Origin: PALSA-1440 sp050011195
GTDB lineage: Bacteria > Verrucomicrobiota > Verrucomicrobiia > Limisphaerales > UBA8199
Direction of reading: 5' to 3'
Assembly (NCBI GenBank): GCA_050011195.1
Contig: JBEKJO010000010.1
Location: 1 to 64,000 of the forward strand
DNA length: 64,000 nucleotides
Shown: positions 42,298 through 52,174 of the stretch, in pieces
How positions within the stretch are numbered: the first letter of the stretch is position 1
How the letters are laid out: every line of letters starts with the position of its first letter
The notes under the pieces: model-generated
Database searches by the model: none
What the model saw: only the letters and a program-made list of their open reading frames with translations
What the model was told of the DNA's origin: nothing
Made by a program: the position numbers and the translations under genes

Positions 42298-42740
42298 CAC
42301 TGGCCCGCGGCTTCATGATCCATTAGAATTGGTACTGTCACGACTTCCCTATGCAGGCCCTGGGCCGTGCCCGACGTCACTTGCGGACGTCGGGTGTTCG
42401 CAAAGGTTTACCGCCGGTCCGATTACGTTCCGGAACTCCCGCACGTTCCCGGGCCAACCGTATCCCTGCGTTTTCGAATAGAGTGCTCGTTGGCCAACTC
42501 CAGGAAGAGCCTCGCCGCCTTCTTGGGATCGGATCGCGGCTCAGGGGGAGTTACCATAACTGGGTAATCTGCCGATCGCGAATCAACTCTCAACTCCAGA
42601 GGTCGAGTTTTCGGGTAAACGAAATTCCGACATCGGTTGAACTTCCGCTGAGCTAATAGATAAGCATTCGCCATCAGTGACTTACGCGTCCGCATGGGAT
42701 CTGGCATAGTCGATGCACTCACCATGGCATGAAGACTCTT
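42298..42740 (-). pseudogene. Spacer holding a small sigma-54-activator remnant
   Basis: On the - strand at about 42475-42425 one frame reads GYGWPGNVREFRNVI, the signature of the AAA+ C-terminal part of NtrC-type activators (DWPGNVRELRNVI in the intact gene at 57339). Flanking sequence is not coherent. No intact gene in the 440-nt spacer. Confidence 0.5.
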
Positions 42741-42863
42741 ATGGTCGAAAAAATGAATGAATACCTGTTCCGCGTGGACGGCAAACCAGTGCTCGCTCCA
42801 ACCGCGCTTGGCAAGACACGAAACCGGCGCAACGAGGTGGTACCACTCGTCGCCGTCAGCTAG
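42741..42863 (+). CDS. 40-residue ORF before pilT
   Basis: MVEKMNEYLFRVDGKPVLAP and a basic continuation, ending 15 nt before the pilT ATG. It has no recognised domain; called only because of position and an open, sensible frame. Confidence 0.35.
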   Translation: MVEKMNEYLFRVDGKPVLAPTALGKTRNRRNEVVPLVAVS

Positions 42864-42877
42864 CTCGAGGTTGGTCT

Positions 42878-43966
42878 ATGGAACTGTTTCACAAAATCTT
42901 GAAGACTGCGGTTGCGGGTGAGGCTTCGGACATTCATTTGAAGACCCGCACCCCGGTGGTGTTTCGGATAAACCGGGAGCTCCTGGCCATCGAATGTCCC
43001 AACCCCACACAGGATTGGATGAGCAACGTGGTCGAGCACGTGGCCCCACCACACCTGAAGACCCGCCTGGAGCAGGAACGCGAAATTGATTTCTCCTACT
43101 TCGTCCCGGGCATCGGACGGTTCCGCACCAACCTCTTTCAACAGCGCGGTCACTGGTGCCTGGCCATGCGCTACGTCAAAACCATCGTGCCAAAGTTCGA
43201 GGAATTGGGTTTGCTCCCGCAGATTCGCCAGATTGCCGAGTCGCCACGCGGCATCGTCCTGGTGGCCGGCACTACTGGGTGCGGCAAATCCACGACGCTC
43301 GCCGCGATGGTCGAACACATCAATGCCAATTTCAAAAAGCACATTGTCACTCTCGAAGACCCCATTGAATACGTGTTCGAGGACAATCAATGCGTGATCG
43401 AGCAGCGCGAAGTGGGGTTGGACACGCTCTCGTTTGCTCACGCGCTCAAGCACGTCCTGCGGCAGGACCCGGACGTCATCATGATCGGTGAAATGCGCGA
43501 CTCGATCAGCTTCACGGCGGCCATGAGCGCCGCGGATACCGGGCACCTGGTGCTCTCGACGGTGCACACCACCAACGCCTCTCAGTCGGTTAGCCGCATT
43601 CTCGATTTCTTCAAAGCCGAAGAGCGGGAGCAGATTCGGCGGCAGCTTGCCAACACGTTGCAGGCGGTCATCTGCCAACGGATGGTGACCACGCTCGCCG
43701 ATAACATGACTCCGGCGCTCGAAATCATGATTAACACCCCGACCGTCAAGAAACTCATCGAAGAGAACCGGCTAGACAAGCTTGCAGCCGCGATCGAGAC
43801 CGGGACTGAGGACGGGATGATCAACTTCAACCAGGCGCTCTACAACCTGGTTAAACAGGGACAGGTGAGTGAACGGGAAGCCTTGAGCAAAGCCAGCAAC
43901 CCACAGGCCCTTGAGATGAATTTCAAGGGCATCTTCCTGGACGAAGGCCGCCGGATCCTCAATTGA
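42878..43966 (+). CDS. pilT: PilT/PilU-type retraction ATPase
   Basis: 362 residues. N-terminal PAS-like domain (DIHLKTRTPVVFRINRELLA), Walker A GTTGCGKST (131-139), Asp box TLEDPIEYV, Walker B VIMIGEMRD, and His box LSTVHTTNASQSVSRI are all present. PilT depolymerises type IV pili for retraction; no other pilus gene lies in this window. A deleted copy of this gene lies 1.3 kb upstream. Confidence 0.94.
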   Translation: MELFHKILKTAVAGEASDIHLKTRTPVVFRINRELLAIECPNPTQDWMSNVVEHVAPPHLKTRLEQEREIDFSYFVPGIGRFRTNLFQQRGHWCLAMRYVKTIVPKFEELGLLPQIRQIAESPRGIVLVAGTTGCGKSTTLAAMVEHINANFKKHIVTLEDPIEYVFEDNQCVIEQREVGLDTLSFAHALKHVLRQDPDVIMIGEMRDSISFTAAMSAADTGHLVLSTVHTTNASQSVSRILDFFKAEEREQIRRQLANTLQAVICQRMVTTLADNMTPALEIMINTPTVKKLIEENRLDKLAAAIETGTEDGMINFNQALYNLVKQGQVSEREALSKASNPQALEMNFKGIFLDEGRRILN

Positions 43967-43992
43967 ACAGTGCAAAGCCGTGCGCCGGCGTC

Positions 43993-44307
43993 ATGACCTC
44001 AAAGACACAGATTTTCGGAAGCGCACGTGTCCGCATGTGCGACGCTTCCCTTTCGGCCGGGAAGCAACGGAATGACACAAGGACCCAGGCATTTCATCGT
44101 TTGGTCAATCGGACGAACGTGCGCTTCCGTTACAATTCAGGGCTCATCTCAGACGCAGGTTCCGCCACCAGCTCAGGCTCCACAAGCAGCGACCGTTTGA
44201 ATTGGGATATGCTCGCGATCTGGGTGTTTGTGGTGTTCAATTTCGCTGCGCTCGTATTCGCCGGATACGTCATTTGGGCCAAATGCGCCAGCCCATCACC
44301 CTTCTAA
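43993..44307 (+). CDS. Small protein with C-terminal TM helix
   Basis: 104 residues from the ATG at 43993; a TTG at 43963 overlaps the pilT stop. The first 75 residues are polar and Ser/Thr-rich; NWDMLAIWVFVVFNFAALVF continues as a single TM segment near the end. No family recognised. Confidence 0.45.
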   Translation: MTSKTQIFGSARVRMCDASLSAGKQRNDTRTQAFHRLVNRTNVRFRYNSGLISDAGSATSSGSTSSDRLNWDMLAIWVFVVFNFAALVFAGYVIWAKCASPSPF

Positions 44308-44406
44308 GCAAAGGAAGCGGTACAAAGCGCTGATCGAGCAACTCAAGACCGGGGGGACTTACTGGCAGGTCGAACAAACCAAAGGCTGAAGAGCGTGTAG
44401 TGACCG

Positions 44407-45606
44407 TCAAAGGCCAGGGGGCTTTCCAAACAGGCTCTTCAAGGGTAAATCAGCAACGCCGCTTGCCCACGTCGGCTCGGCATCGGTGGACTTCATGGGC
44501 TCAGGCCTTGGACTATCCGGGCTTCGAATCCCAACTTGTGGCTCACCGAATCGCTTTGCACAGATTTCCAGCAGAGCGCTCGTGACTGTAAGGATGACCG
44601 GCCCGAGCACGAGTCCACTCCAGCCAAAAAGGAGCAGCCCGCCCACGAGGGAGACGAAGATGCTCACTGAGGGGACCTTCAACCGGTCTTTCACCAGCGC
44701 CGGATAAAGAAAATTCTCGATCGCGCGGACCAGGAGGCTGCCCAACGCAGCCACGCCGAGTGCTTCTCCCCACCTGCCTTCCAGGCCGAGGTACACTGCT
44801 GCCGGGAGCCAAAGGACAAAGGTGTCTACCACCGGCACGAAAGCGAACACAGCCGCCACCAGCGCCCAAAACCAAGGAGAAGGAACCCCTAGCCAGCAAA
44901 ACATCAATCCGCCAAGCAGACCCTGGAGGACGGAGAGGGCGAGCATGCCATAGAGGGTCGCATGGATCGTGTCATTGACCCTGGAAAAGACTGTGTCGAT
45001 ATCGCTCTCGCTCAAGGGCAAAAACCAGCGTATGGCCTGGAGCACGTGAACTCGATCGCGCAGAAAATAGAACAAGAAATACAATGTAAGGCAGACCTGA
45101 ACGGCCGCAATGGCGGATTCCTTTATTAACCTGGAAATGACGGTCTTCAGCCAAGTTGTGGGCATGGAGGCGTTTTCCGGCGAACTAACCTGCTGCTCAA
45201 TCCGAGCTAGCAGGTGAGCCATTAGCGGATGCTCCTCGCCACGTACGTGCCATTTACCGGCTGCGATTTGCTTTTGGATGTTTTCGGGGACCGAGGTGGC
45301 TTGTTCGGCGAGCTTTTGGGCAAACCAGGTGGCCGGGACCACCACGAGCAATCCAATGACGACCAGCGAAAGAGCCGCCGCCAGACTCGGCCGTCGCACC
45401 TTTGCCTCAAACCACCGATGTAACGGGTTGAAGACCAATGCCAGGGCGCCAGCCCAGACCAGGGATGGGATGCAAGGCTGGGCCAAGCGGTAGCACAAGT
45501 AGATGCCAAACGCCGCGAGCAGAGGCAAAGCAATCGCCCGAATGCGAGTGCGAGACCACCCACCATTCCCGCCAAAGGCGGTTTCGTGTGAATCAAGCTG
45601 TTTCAT
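44407..45606 (-). CDS. AI-2E family transporter (PerM/YdiK-like)
   Basis: 399 residues with about eight TM segments, beginning IRAIALPLLAAFGIYLCYRL. Family landmarks: ALALVFNPLHRWFEAKVRRP near TM2, a long central helical stretch (QIAAGKWHVRGEEHPLMAHL), GLLGGLMFCWLGVPSPWFWA, and FLYPALVKDRLKVPSVSIFV then GGLLLFGWSGLVLGPVI. Substrates vary in the family (AI-2 export, Na+/H+ exchange); not predictable here. It lies 58 nt downstream of the second leader-region copy. Confidence 0.9.
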   Translation of the reverse strand: MKQLDSHETAFGGNGGWSRTRIRAIALPLLAAFGIYLCYRLAQPCIPSLVWAGALALVFNPLHRWFEAKVRRPSLAAALSLVVIGLLVVVPATWFAQKLAEQATSVPENIQKQIAAGKWHVRGEEHPLMAHLLARIEQQVSSPENASMPTTWLKTVISRLIKESAIAAVQVCLTLYFLFYFLRDRVHVLQAIRWFLPLSESDIDTVFSRVNDTIHATLYGMLALSVLQGLLGGLMFCWLGVPSPWFWALVAAVFAFVPVVDTFVLWLPAAVYLGLEGRWGEALGVAALGSLLVRAIENFLYPALVKDRLKVPSVSIFVSLVGGLLLFGWSGLVLGPVILTVTSALLEICAKRFGEPQVGIRSPDSPRPEPMKSTDAEPTWASGVADLPLKSLFGKPPGL

Positions 45607-45658
45607 CTTGAGACCGGACCCGACGTGACCTCGAGAATCTCACTCTTACGGTCAGTGC

Positions 45659-45898
45659 AGGTCGTCATTGAAAGGCACATACATCTTCCGTGCCATCTTC
45701 CGGTAATGCGCCGTTTGCCTTGCAAGTGCGCCATTTATGCAGTTTCCCGGTTCGCAATCTTCCCACCGTGCCCACACGAGTTTTCGTGCGTTCTAAAAAT
45801 CGCACCCTGTCCCCAATACCGTGTCTGGCACGCAAGTCCCTGGGAACCCGTAGCTTCCGCGATGCTCTTGGTGTTGGCACGTAACATGATTATGGGAT
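45659..45898 (-). repeat. Duplicated leader region, copy B
   Basis: Diverged copy of 35448-35683, upstream of the AI-2E transporter gene instead of a sigma gene. The conserved - strand TGGCAC(N5)ATGTA element is at 45695-45680. Confidence 0.75.
45665..45880 (-). CDS. Leader ORF paralogous to the one upstream of the sigma gene
   Basis: 71 codons with a GTG start: MPTPRASRKLRVPRDLRARH ... GKLHKWRTCKANGALPEDGT. Same length class, start, frame and key residues as the ORF at 35666-35427. Basic; no known domain. Confidence 0.5.
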   Translation of the reverse strand: MPTPRASRKLRVPRDLRARHGIGDRVRFLERTKTRVGTVGRLRTGKLHKWRTCKANGALPEDGTEDVCAFQ

Positions 45899-45902
45899 CT
45901 CG

Positions 45903-46382
45903 ATGGCGTACTTCATAAAGCCGATTGAAGAAGAGCGATGCGTGAGCTTGTCCTATGAAGGCGAGTTGCCGCCCCGGGAAATCGCTGCCGCCCGATATGA
46001 AGCGCATGGACTGCTCAATGCCCGGCGTTGGAGCCGAATTATGGTGGACCTCACGCAGTTGCGTTCTGTTCCAACATCACCCCAACTGTTCGACTTCGCG
46101 AAGGGATTTGCCGGCCAGATTCCCCCTGATGCCCGCGTGGCCCTGGTGGTTCGCCCTGAGCAGGTCCGGCAGGCCAATCTTGTTGAGAAGGTCGCCAGAA
46201 GGGACGGTATGTTTTTGTCCTATTTTGTCGATCCGGGAAAGGCAGCGCTCTGGATGCAACGATCCCAGGCGGTCCGACGGAAGCTCGGGCCGGAACACCG
46301 GTTTCAAGAAGGCAGGGCTTCTAAACCCTCCCCTGCCGTTTCAACGCGGGCGCAGCGGCGGGCAGGGAACCGACACGCGTGA
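45903..46382 (+). CDS. Small STAS/SpoIIAA-like protein
   Basis: 159 residues. CVSLSYEGELPPREIAAARY, RIMVDLTQLRSVP, ARVALVVRPEQVRQANLVEK and DPGKAALWMQRS follow the beta-alpha-beta order of SpoIIAA-like (STAS) domains. The last 35 residues are basic and disordered. Divergent from the leader ORF. Confidence 0.7.
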   Translation: MAYFIKPIEEERCVSLSYEGELPPREIAAARYEAHGLLNARRWSRIMVDLTQLRSVPTSPQLFDFAKGFAGQIPPDARVALVVRPEQVRQANLVEKVARRDGMFLSYFVDPGKAALWMQRSQAVRRKLGPEHRFQEGRASKPSPAVSTRAQRRAGNRHA

Positions 46383-46457
46383 GTTTTGCGCTCATGTGGG
46401 GTTCTTAATTGCGTTCCCACCGGAAAGCCAAAGCAAGTCTCCAATTCCAGTTTCTCC

Positions 46458-49400
46458 TCACGGCAGTGGCGGGCCGAGTTTGACTCGGTAGAATCGCCGC
46501 GGCGCGGCGGAATTCGTGTCCGTCCAATTGAACGGCAACACGGGCGAATTGGTGGTGAAAACGTTGCTCCATTGCGTGAGGTTTGTCGAGGTTTCAATCG
46601 CGTAATCCGGACCGCTCTGGCCGCCGACGTTGAAACTGAATTGCCCGCCAGCAAATGCAATGTTGCTGATGCCCGGCGCGGAAAGCGGATTGACGACCAC
46701 GGAAAAACTTTGCGTGGCGCTCATGCTGGGCGTGCCATTGTCGGAAACCTGCAATGTGAAACTGTTCGTCGAGTTCGCCTGCGTAACGAGCGGTCGGAAC
46801 GAAAAGGCGCCGCTGTTGGTGTTGAGCGTGGCGTTGGTCGCGCCGGCCAACAGCGCGAAAGTCAGCGTCTGTGGCGGCTGGTTGGTGTCCGTGGCGGTGG
46901 CGGTAAACGCAACGGTCTGGCCGGCGTTCACGGTCTGGTTGGCAATCGGGGCCAAAATCGGCGGCGTGTTGGGGGGCGTGACAGCATTCAACGTTAGGGC
47001 GATCGTAGTCGCGTGGCGGAGCAATCCGCACGTGGCGGTGATGGTCACATTCGATGTGCCGGAGGTTACGGTGTTGGAGGCCGTGAGCGTGAGCGTGCTC
47101 GCGCCACCGGGAATTGGATTCGTGGCAAACGTGGCTGTGACTCCGCTTGGAAGGTTGCTTGCGCTCAAGGTATGACATCCGTTCAAGCCGTTCATCGGCG
47201 TCACCGTGATCGCGCTCGTGCCGTTCGTCCCGCCCTTCACAGTTAAGCTGGTTGGGTTGGCCGACAGGCTGAAGTCCGGCGCGGGCGCATTCCATGAAAC
47301 GGAATCAATGCAACAAGTGTTCGTCCAGCCGGCACTGGTGTTAAACTGAATGCCGAGATTATGGAATGGCGCAACGGCGTTCGCCGGCACGGTCAGGGAC
47401 AGCGTGTTCCAGGCGTTGGGCGTGAAACTTCCATACCAACTGCTGGTCCATGCCCAGTTGTTGTCCTGCATGTAGGGCTGGAGGTTGGAGATGTTGTAGC
47501 CGCTCGGAATCCAGACATGGAAAGTAATCGTCATGCCGGGGAGAACCGACACGTTGCCCACAGACACGGATGATGATCCCGCTGCTGTGCTGTTGATGTT
47601 CACAGCCAGCGACTGATTGCCGGCATAGTGCTGTGCGGTGGAAGTCGCCACTCCGGAAATGACGCCACCGCCGCCCGCCCAACCCTGCGGGTCGGTTTCA
47701 AAATTGAATTGCGCCGGGTCCGGGTTCACGCCGGTGGTCGTCGCGTGAGCCTCAGGTGAATAACCTGTCGGCCCGGAGCCGTTGACGGCAACCACTTGAT
47801 AATAATAAGTGGTGCCGCTGTTGAGATTGGTATCGGTATAGGATGTGCCGGCAATGCCCGTGACCACCGGGTTGGTGCCCTCGCCGCCGGATTCCGCTGC
47901 CCGGTAGAGATTGTAGCTGGTCGCTCCGCTGCCGGCAGTCCAGGACAAATTAACATTGGTGTTGTTACTAAGCGTCGCGATCAGACCGGACGCGGCGTAA
48001 GGAGCGCCATTGGGTGGCGGCGGCGCAACTCCGCCGGTCAACACCCGGACAGCGTTCGTATCACTGATCGCGCCCGTGTCATAGGCAAATGGACTATTGC
48101 CAGTGCTCCAATAAAACGGGCTCATTCCGTGGGCATGGGCGGAATCAACCAGATACTTGTTCCAATAGTAACAGGAAGCACTATTCCAAGCTGCCTCCGT
48201 CGCATTGGTTGATAGGACCGACTTCCCCGCCGCCTGGAATTCGCCGATCATCACCGGAATTCCCTTGCTGACATACTGGTCAACCAGTTGTTGAAATCCA
48301 GAGTCTATCGCGCCTTCTTCGGGCGAGCCGCAGTCATGAGACGCATCTCCGGAATAATGGTAAGCGGGTCCCCAGAAGTATTGCATCGCGCCCCACGATG
48401 CGTCGCCCTGCAATTGCGTGAACTGAAACGGCGTGTAGTTGTGATATTCAACCATCAGACGATTGGAAACCGTGTCCGTTGGAAGAGAATTCAACCACGA
48501 CGTGTCCCCGCCGCCTTGCAGCACAAGCCAGCGGTTGGTGTTGTTGCCACCGACACTGCGAATCGCGTTGACGAACGTCTGGTAGTAAAACATCAACGTG
48601 TCCATCTCAGTGGGATTATTCACGTTGGGTTCGTTACAGGCGGCAAACAGCAAATGGTTGTCGTAACCGGCAAAGGTGGTGGCAATCTGTGTCCAGTAAG
48701 CCTTCACCTTCGCGTTGACGATGGGATCCACCGTTGTGCCAATGTTGCTTTGCAGCCAGCCATCGTCCCAGTGATCGTTGATCATGACATACATTCCCGC
48801 AGCGATGGCCCCGTCCACCGTCTGTTTGACCTGCGCCATGTAAGAGGGATTGATCAGGTAGTTGGTGGCGTTGGCGGTGATGTTGGTGGTGCCGGTCATG
48901 TCCCATGCGCACGGGATGCGCACGGCGTTGAACCCGTTTTGTACGGCCGAGTAGAAAAGCGCCAAGTTTGGCGGACCCCAGTTTAACTCCAGCGCATTTC
49001 CGACGTTCATCCCATAGGTCGGATTCGGCCACGGCATGGAAGCGGGTATGTTGGTGGCCGCCGCTTGCAGCCCCAGATCGAACACGGCGTCAAACTTGTG
49101 GCTGCTTCCGGTGGTGATCGTGCCGCCGCTGGTGGGAATGATCGCGATTTCGCCGCTGGCGTAAGCGTTGGTCGCCACAGCGAGCGCCGCCCAACCGCCG
49201 CCGGTCGGCTGGATGCCGAAAGTAAACGCGTAGGGTTTGTTCGTTGCCAGTTGCACGTTCAGCCCGCTCCACTTCAACCAGTCGCCGTCGGTAAAACCCG
49301 GATTCGGCGCGCTGACCGTGACGAGCAACGTCGCCGTGCTGCCGCTCATCGAGTAAATGCGCAGGTAATACGTCGGCGTGTTCGTAGGCGTGCCGTAACC

Positions 49401-49667
49401 GTTGCCGGAATTCAATCCCGCCATCTTGATGGCCACCGACACGAGTTTCATCGCGTTGGTTCCGGTGGTGAAGGTCTGACCAACGGGCGGATTGTTGTCG
49501 GTGAAATAATTTATTCCGTCAGGCCAGGTCTGGTTGCCTTGGGTCGAGAGTTGGTAGATGTCGTTCGTTCCAGGACTTGGCGCGGCAACTCCGATGTCCG
49601 TAAGCGTTTGCGCATGTAAAACACCCGCCAGCCCGATGGCGAGAAGTTGCAAACTGAAACGCAGCAT
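46458..49667 (-). CDS. Secreted multidomain GH5 glycanase
   Basis: 1069 residues from the ATG at 49667, which starts the signal peptide MLRFSLQLLAIGLAGVLHAQ; an ATG 18 codons upstream lacks one. Numbering the longer form: an N-terminal beta-sandwich about 40-220; GH5 domain about 230-560 with FNAVRIPCAWDM, acid/base Glu364 in ACNEPNV and nucleophile Glu494 in MIGEFQ; FN3 about 585-670; a CBM-like sandwich about 675-810; then two Ig-like/cadherin-type modules and a C-terminal (YAIETSTNLTQWSNVFTT) module common in Verrucomicrobiota secreted proteins. Likely an endo-beta-glucanase or mannanase; specificity not readable. Confidence 0.9.
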   Translation of the reverse strand: MLRFSLQLLAIGLAGVLHAQTLTDIGVAAPSPGTNDIYQLSTQGNQTWPDGINYFTDNNPPVGQTFTTGTNAMKLVSVAIKMAGLNSGNGYGTPTNTPTYYLRIYSMSGSTATLLVTVSAPNPGFTDGDWLKWSGLNVQLATNKPYAFTFGIQPTGGGWAALAVATNAYASGEIAIIPTSGGTITTGSSHKFDAVFDLGLQAAATNIPASMPWPNPTYGMNVGNALELNWGPPNLALFYSAVQNGFNAVRIPCAWDMTGTTNITANATNYLINPSYMAQVKQTVDGAIAAGMYVMINDHWDDGWLQSNIGTTVDPIVNAKVKAYWTQIATTFAGYDNHLLFAACNEPNVNNPTEMDTLMFYYQTFVNAIRSVGGNNTNRWLVLQGGGDTSWLNSLPTDTVSNRLMVEYHNYTPFQFTQLQGDASWGAMQYFWGPAYHYSGDASHDCGSPEEGAIDSGFQQLVDQYVSKGIPVMIGEFQAAGKSVLSTNATEAAWNSASCYYWNKYLVDSAHAHGMSPFYWSTGNSPFAYDTGAISDTNAVRVLTGGVAPPPPNGAPYAASGLIATLSNNTNVNLSWTAGSGATSYNLYRAAESGGEGTNPVVTGIAGTSYTDTNLNSGTTYYYQVVAVNGSGPTGYSPEAHATTTGVNPDPAQFNFETDPQGWAGGGGVISGVATSTAQHYAGNQSLAVNINSTAAGSSSVSVGNVSVLPGMTITFHVWIPSGYNISNLQPYMQDNNWAWTSSWYGSFTPNAWNTLSLTVPANAVAPFHNLGIQFNTSAGWTNTCCIDSVSWNAPAPDFSLSANPTSLTVKGGTNGTSAITVTPMNGLNGCHTLSASNLPSGVTATFATNPIPGGASTLTLTASNTVTSGTSNVTITATCGLLRHATTIALTLNAVTPPNTPPILAPIANQTVNAGQTVAFTATATDTNQPPQTLTFALLAGATNATLNTNSGAFSFRPLVTQANSTNSFTLQVSDNGTPSMSATQSFSVVVNPLSAPGISNIAFAGGQFSFNVGGQSGPDYAIETSTNLTQWSNVFTTNSPVLPFNWTDTNSAAPRRFYRVKLGPPLP

Positions 49668-49798
49668 TCCGAAACCTTGGCGAAATTCCGGCACACAATT
49701 CATGGTCACACAGGATGACATTGACGCTATCTACCGCAAATCAACAAGGTCAGCAATCGTCTGTTCTAGTGACAGCCGGAGCGCCCGTTTTCACTTCG

Positions 49799-52174
49799 TC
49801 ACTCACCACTCCCGCCGGCGGGCAAGACGGAGATTTCAGCAGCGCTCGTCCAGCCGCTTCCCCAGATTGCCTGCAAAGAGGTGAAGCGGAAGTAACGGGC
49901 GCTGACCGGAGCAAAGGCGACTTCCTGCAAACTTGGGTTGTTCTGGATGTTGGCAAATGAGCCATCGGCGACGTTCGTCGTCCATGTCACGCCGTCGGCA
50001 CTCGTTTCAAACCGGTATTTTTCAACCACGCCATTGAGCAATCCATCCTGGCGCGGCAGATAGGTGAACCCGCCGATCCGATGCGTCGTGCCCATGTCCA
50101 CGGTGATCGTGTGCGGCTGCTTCTGGTCGGCATTCCAACGCGTGTGCCAGATGGTGGATGAATTGCCGTCAATCGCGCGGGCGGCAGAATCGTCCGCCCC
50201 GGCGGTTTCCTCGCTGTCCACGCTGACCACTTTCCAGCCGATCGGCAGCAGGCCCGCGAAAACGCGCGAACCGGAAATACCAAGCTCTCCATCGGGCAAC
50301 AAACTCGCGGCACGCACCGTGACGCTGCGGTCCAGCGGCAAAACGATGGGCGAGGTGTAGATCGCCGACTTCGCCGTCGGCTCGCTGCCGTCCACGGTGT
50401 AAACCATTTTGTTGCCAGCCAGATTGCTGAGACTGACTGTGCCGTTGGTGGTGCGGTCGGAAATGCTCGGCGGCAGGGTTTTGACGGATTGCTTGAAGAG
50501 GCCCAGTTCGGCGAGCGTTGGTTCGAGACGCGAACCGATGACGCGGATGCGTACCTGGTCGGTGGTCACGGGCGATTTCAAGCGAATGAGACGGCGATGG
50601 CCCACGGTGGTGAGTTCGTCGGACGCGACGTGTTCCGGCGCGATCCACGCCGAGCCATCCCGCGTTTCAATGGCAAAGGATTCAATTCGTTGGCCGCGAT
50701 GGTCCACGGCTTCCTGCAATGAAACGACATCGAACGTAACAGCCTTCGGCAGCGTGAGCGTCACCGACCCGGTTGTTTGACCTGGCGCCGTTTCCCACCA
50801 AGTATCCAGGTTGCCGTCGAGCGCAAGCGCCGGACCATTCGTGGCGCTGGAGGTGTCGGCGGTGACTTTGCCGCCAGCGGCGAGGTCGGTGGCGAACGTT
50901 TCGTTGATGATGTCCGCCGTCCGATTCAGGGCATCAAGCTGGTTGTGGGGAACGAGGCCGCGTTTATCGGGCGACAGATTCAGGATGAGGTTTCCGTTGC
51001 GTCCGACGGACGTGTAATAGATGTCCACCAACTGGGTGACCGTCCGCGGATGTTTGTTGTGCGCCCAGAACCATTGGTTGTTTTGGAGAATGGTGGTGTT
51101 CACTTCCGCCGGATACCACCACAGATGCGAACCAGGCTTGAGCTTGGCGCGACCGCCGAGATCCCCTTCCTGCATATCCGGCCAGTTGAACTGGTCGGGA
51201 GTCCTCGGCAAAGGAATGACGCTCCATTCCGTGGCGCGGCCAACGCCGCCTTCATTGCCCACCCACCGCACATCCGGCCCTTTGCCCATGATGACCGCTC
51301 CGGGTTGCAGATGGCGGATCAGGTCATACCACGCGGCGTAGTTGTAGGTCTCATGTACGCTGGGGTCGGGATTCGCGCCGTCGAACCAGACTTCGTGAAT
51401 CGGCCCGTATTCGGTCAGCAACTCGTAAAGCTGGTTCAGGAAATAGCGATTGTAGTCATCCACCACGTAGGTGTAATTCGTGAAACCCGCCGACGGCGCG
51501 CGGCCTTTTGAGGGCTCGCTCTTGAAGCTGGCCGGATCGGTGGGAATGACCGAGAGAACGTTGCTGCTGCCGTTGCCATAATATCCCACTGGATTTTTCG
51601 GATTCGTCCGAAGTTGATAAAGGTCCGCCGGCGAAAGATAAATGGCCAGTTTGACGCCACGCGCCCGCGCGGCGCCAGCCACTTCGCGCACCTCGTCGCC
51701 CCGGCCGCCACGCCACGGACTGGACGCGACCGAATGCGGCGTGTAGCACGTGGGCCATAGACAGAATCCGTCGTGGTGTTTGCAGACGAGCACGATCATT
51801 TTGCCGCCGAAGTTCGTTATGGCTCCCAGCCATTGGTTCGCATCGAGTTCGGTGGGATTGAAAAGAGAAGGTTCTTCGCGCCCGGTGCCCCACTCGACTT
51901 CATTGAACGTGTTCACACCGAAGTGGAGGAAGAACGTCCGCTCCAGCCGCATCCAGTCCGTCTGATTGGCGCGCGGCAAAACCTTCGCCGCCTTCTCGGC
52001 GATAACAGCGTCGGAATCACGTTCGTTGATGACGTGCATTGTGGAATAGGGAATCGAAGCAGGATTCTGATTCGCGGAAGTTGCGGCCGCTTGACCGTGG
52101 GGGAACGCAAGATTCAGCAGGAGGACGCCAGCCAGCGAAACGCACTTTGCCGTGCTGCTTGGTAATATTGTCAT
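49799..52174 (-). CDS. Secreted GH29 alpha-L-fucosidase with two discoidin-type domains
   Basis: 791 residues from the ATG at 52174, which overlaps the esterase stop by ATGA and begins a signal peptide (to about residue 32). GH29 catalytic domain about 45-440: FFLHFGVNTFNEVEWGTGRE, LVCKHHDGFCLWPT, and nucleophile Asp265 in EVWFDGAN. F5/8-type C domains at about 450-560 (ALDGNLDTWWET) and 650-785 (AIDGNSSTIWHT), with a CHB_HEX-like strand segment (YTVDGSEPTAKSAIYTSPI) between. Releases alpha-L-fucose from glycans; works with the neighbouring esterase and GH5. Confidence 0.93.
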   Translation of the reverse strand: MTILPSSTAKCVSLAGVLLLNLAFPHGQAAATSANQNPASIPYSTMHVINERDSDAVIAEKAAKVLPRANQTDWMRLERTFFLHFGVNTFNEVEWGTGREEPSLFNPTELDANQWLGAITNFGGKMIVLVCKHHDGFCLWPTCYTPHSVASSPWRGGRGDEVREVAGAARARGVKLAIYLSPADLYQLRTNPKNPVGYYGNGSSNVLSVIPTDPASFKSEPSKGRAPSAGFTNYTYVVDDYNRYFLNQLYELLTEYGPIHEVWFDGANPDPSVHETYNYAAWYDLIRHLQPGAVIMGKGPDVRWVGNEGGVGRATEWSVIPLPRTPDQFNWPDMQEGDLGGRAKLKPGSHLWWYPAEVNTTILQNNQWFWAHNKHPRTVTQLVDIYYTSVGRNGNLILNLSPDKRGLVPHNQLDALNRTADIINETFATDLAAGGKVTADTSSATNGPALALDGNLDTWWETAPGQTTGSVTLTLPKAVTFDVVSLQEAVDHRGQRIESFAIETRDGSAWIAPEHVASDELTTVGHRRLIRLKSPVTTDQVRIRVIGSRLEPTLAELGLFKQSVKTLPPSISDRTTNGTVSLSNLAGNKMVYTVDGSEPTAKSAIYTSPIVLPLDRSVTVRAASLLPDGELGISGSRVFAGLLPIGWKVVSVDSEETAGADDSAARAIDGNSSTIWHTRWNADQKQPHTITVDMGTTHRIGGFTYLPRQDGLLNGVVEKYRFETSADGVTWTTNVADGSFANIQNNPSLQEVAFAPVSARYFRFTSLQAIWGSGWTSAAEISVLPAGGSGE

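Noticed and set aside
45820..45840. CTGGCACGCAAGTCCCTGG as a sigma-54 promoter
   Set aside because: The -24 half is good but the -12 position is CC, not GC, and the matching word in the other leader copy lacks TGGCAC.
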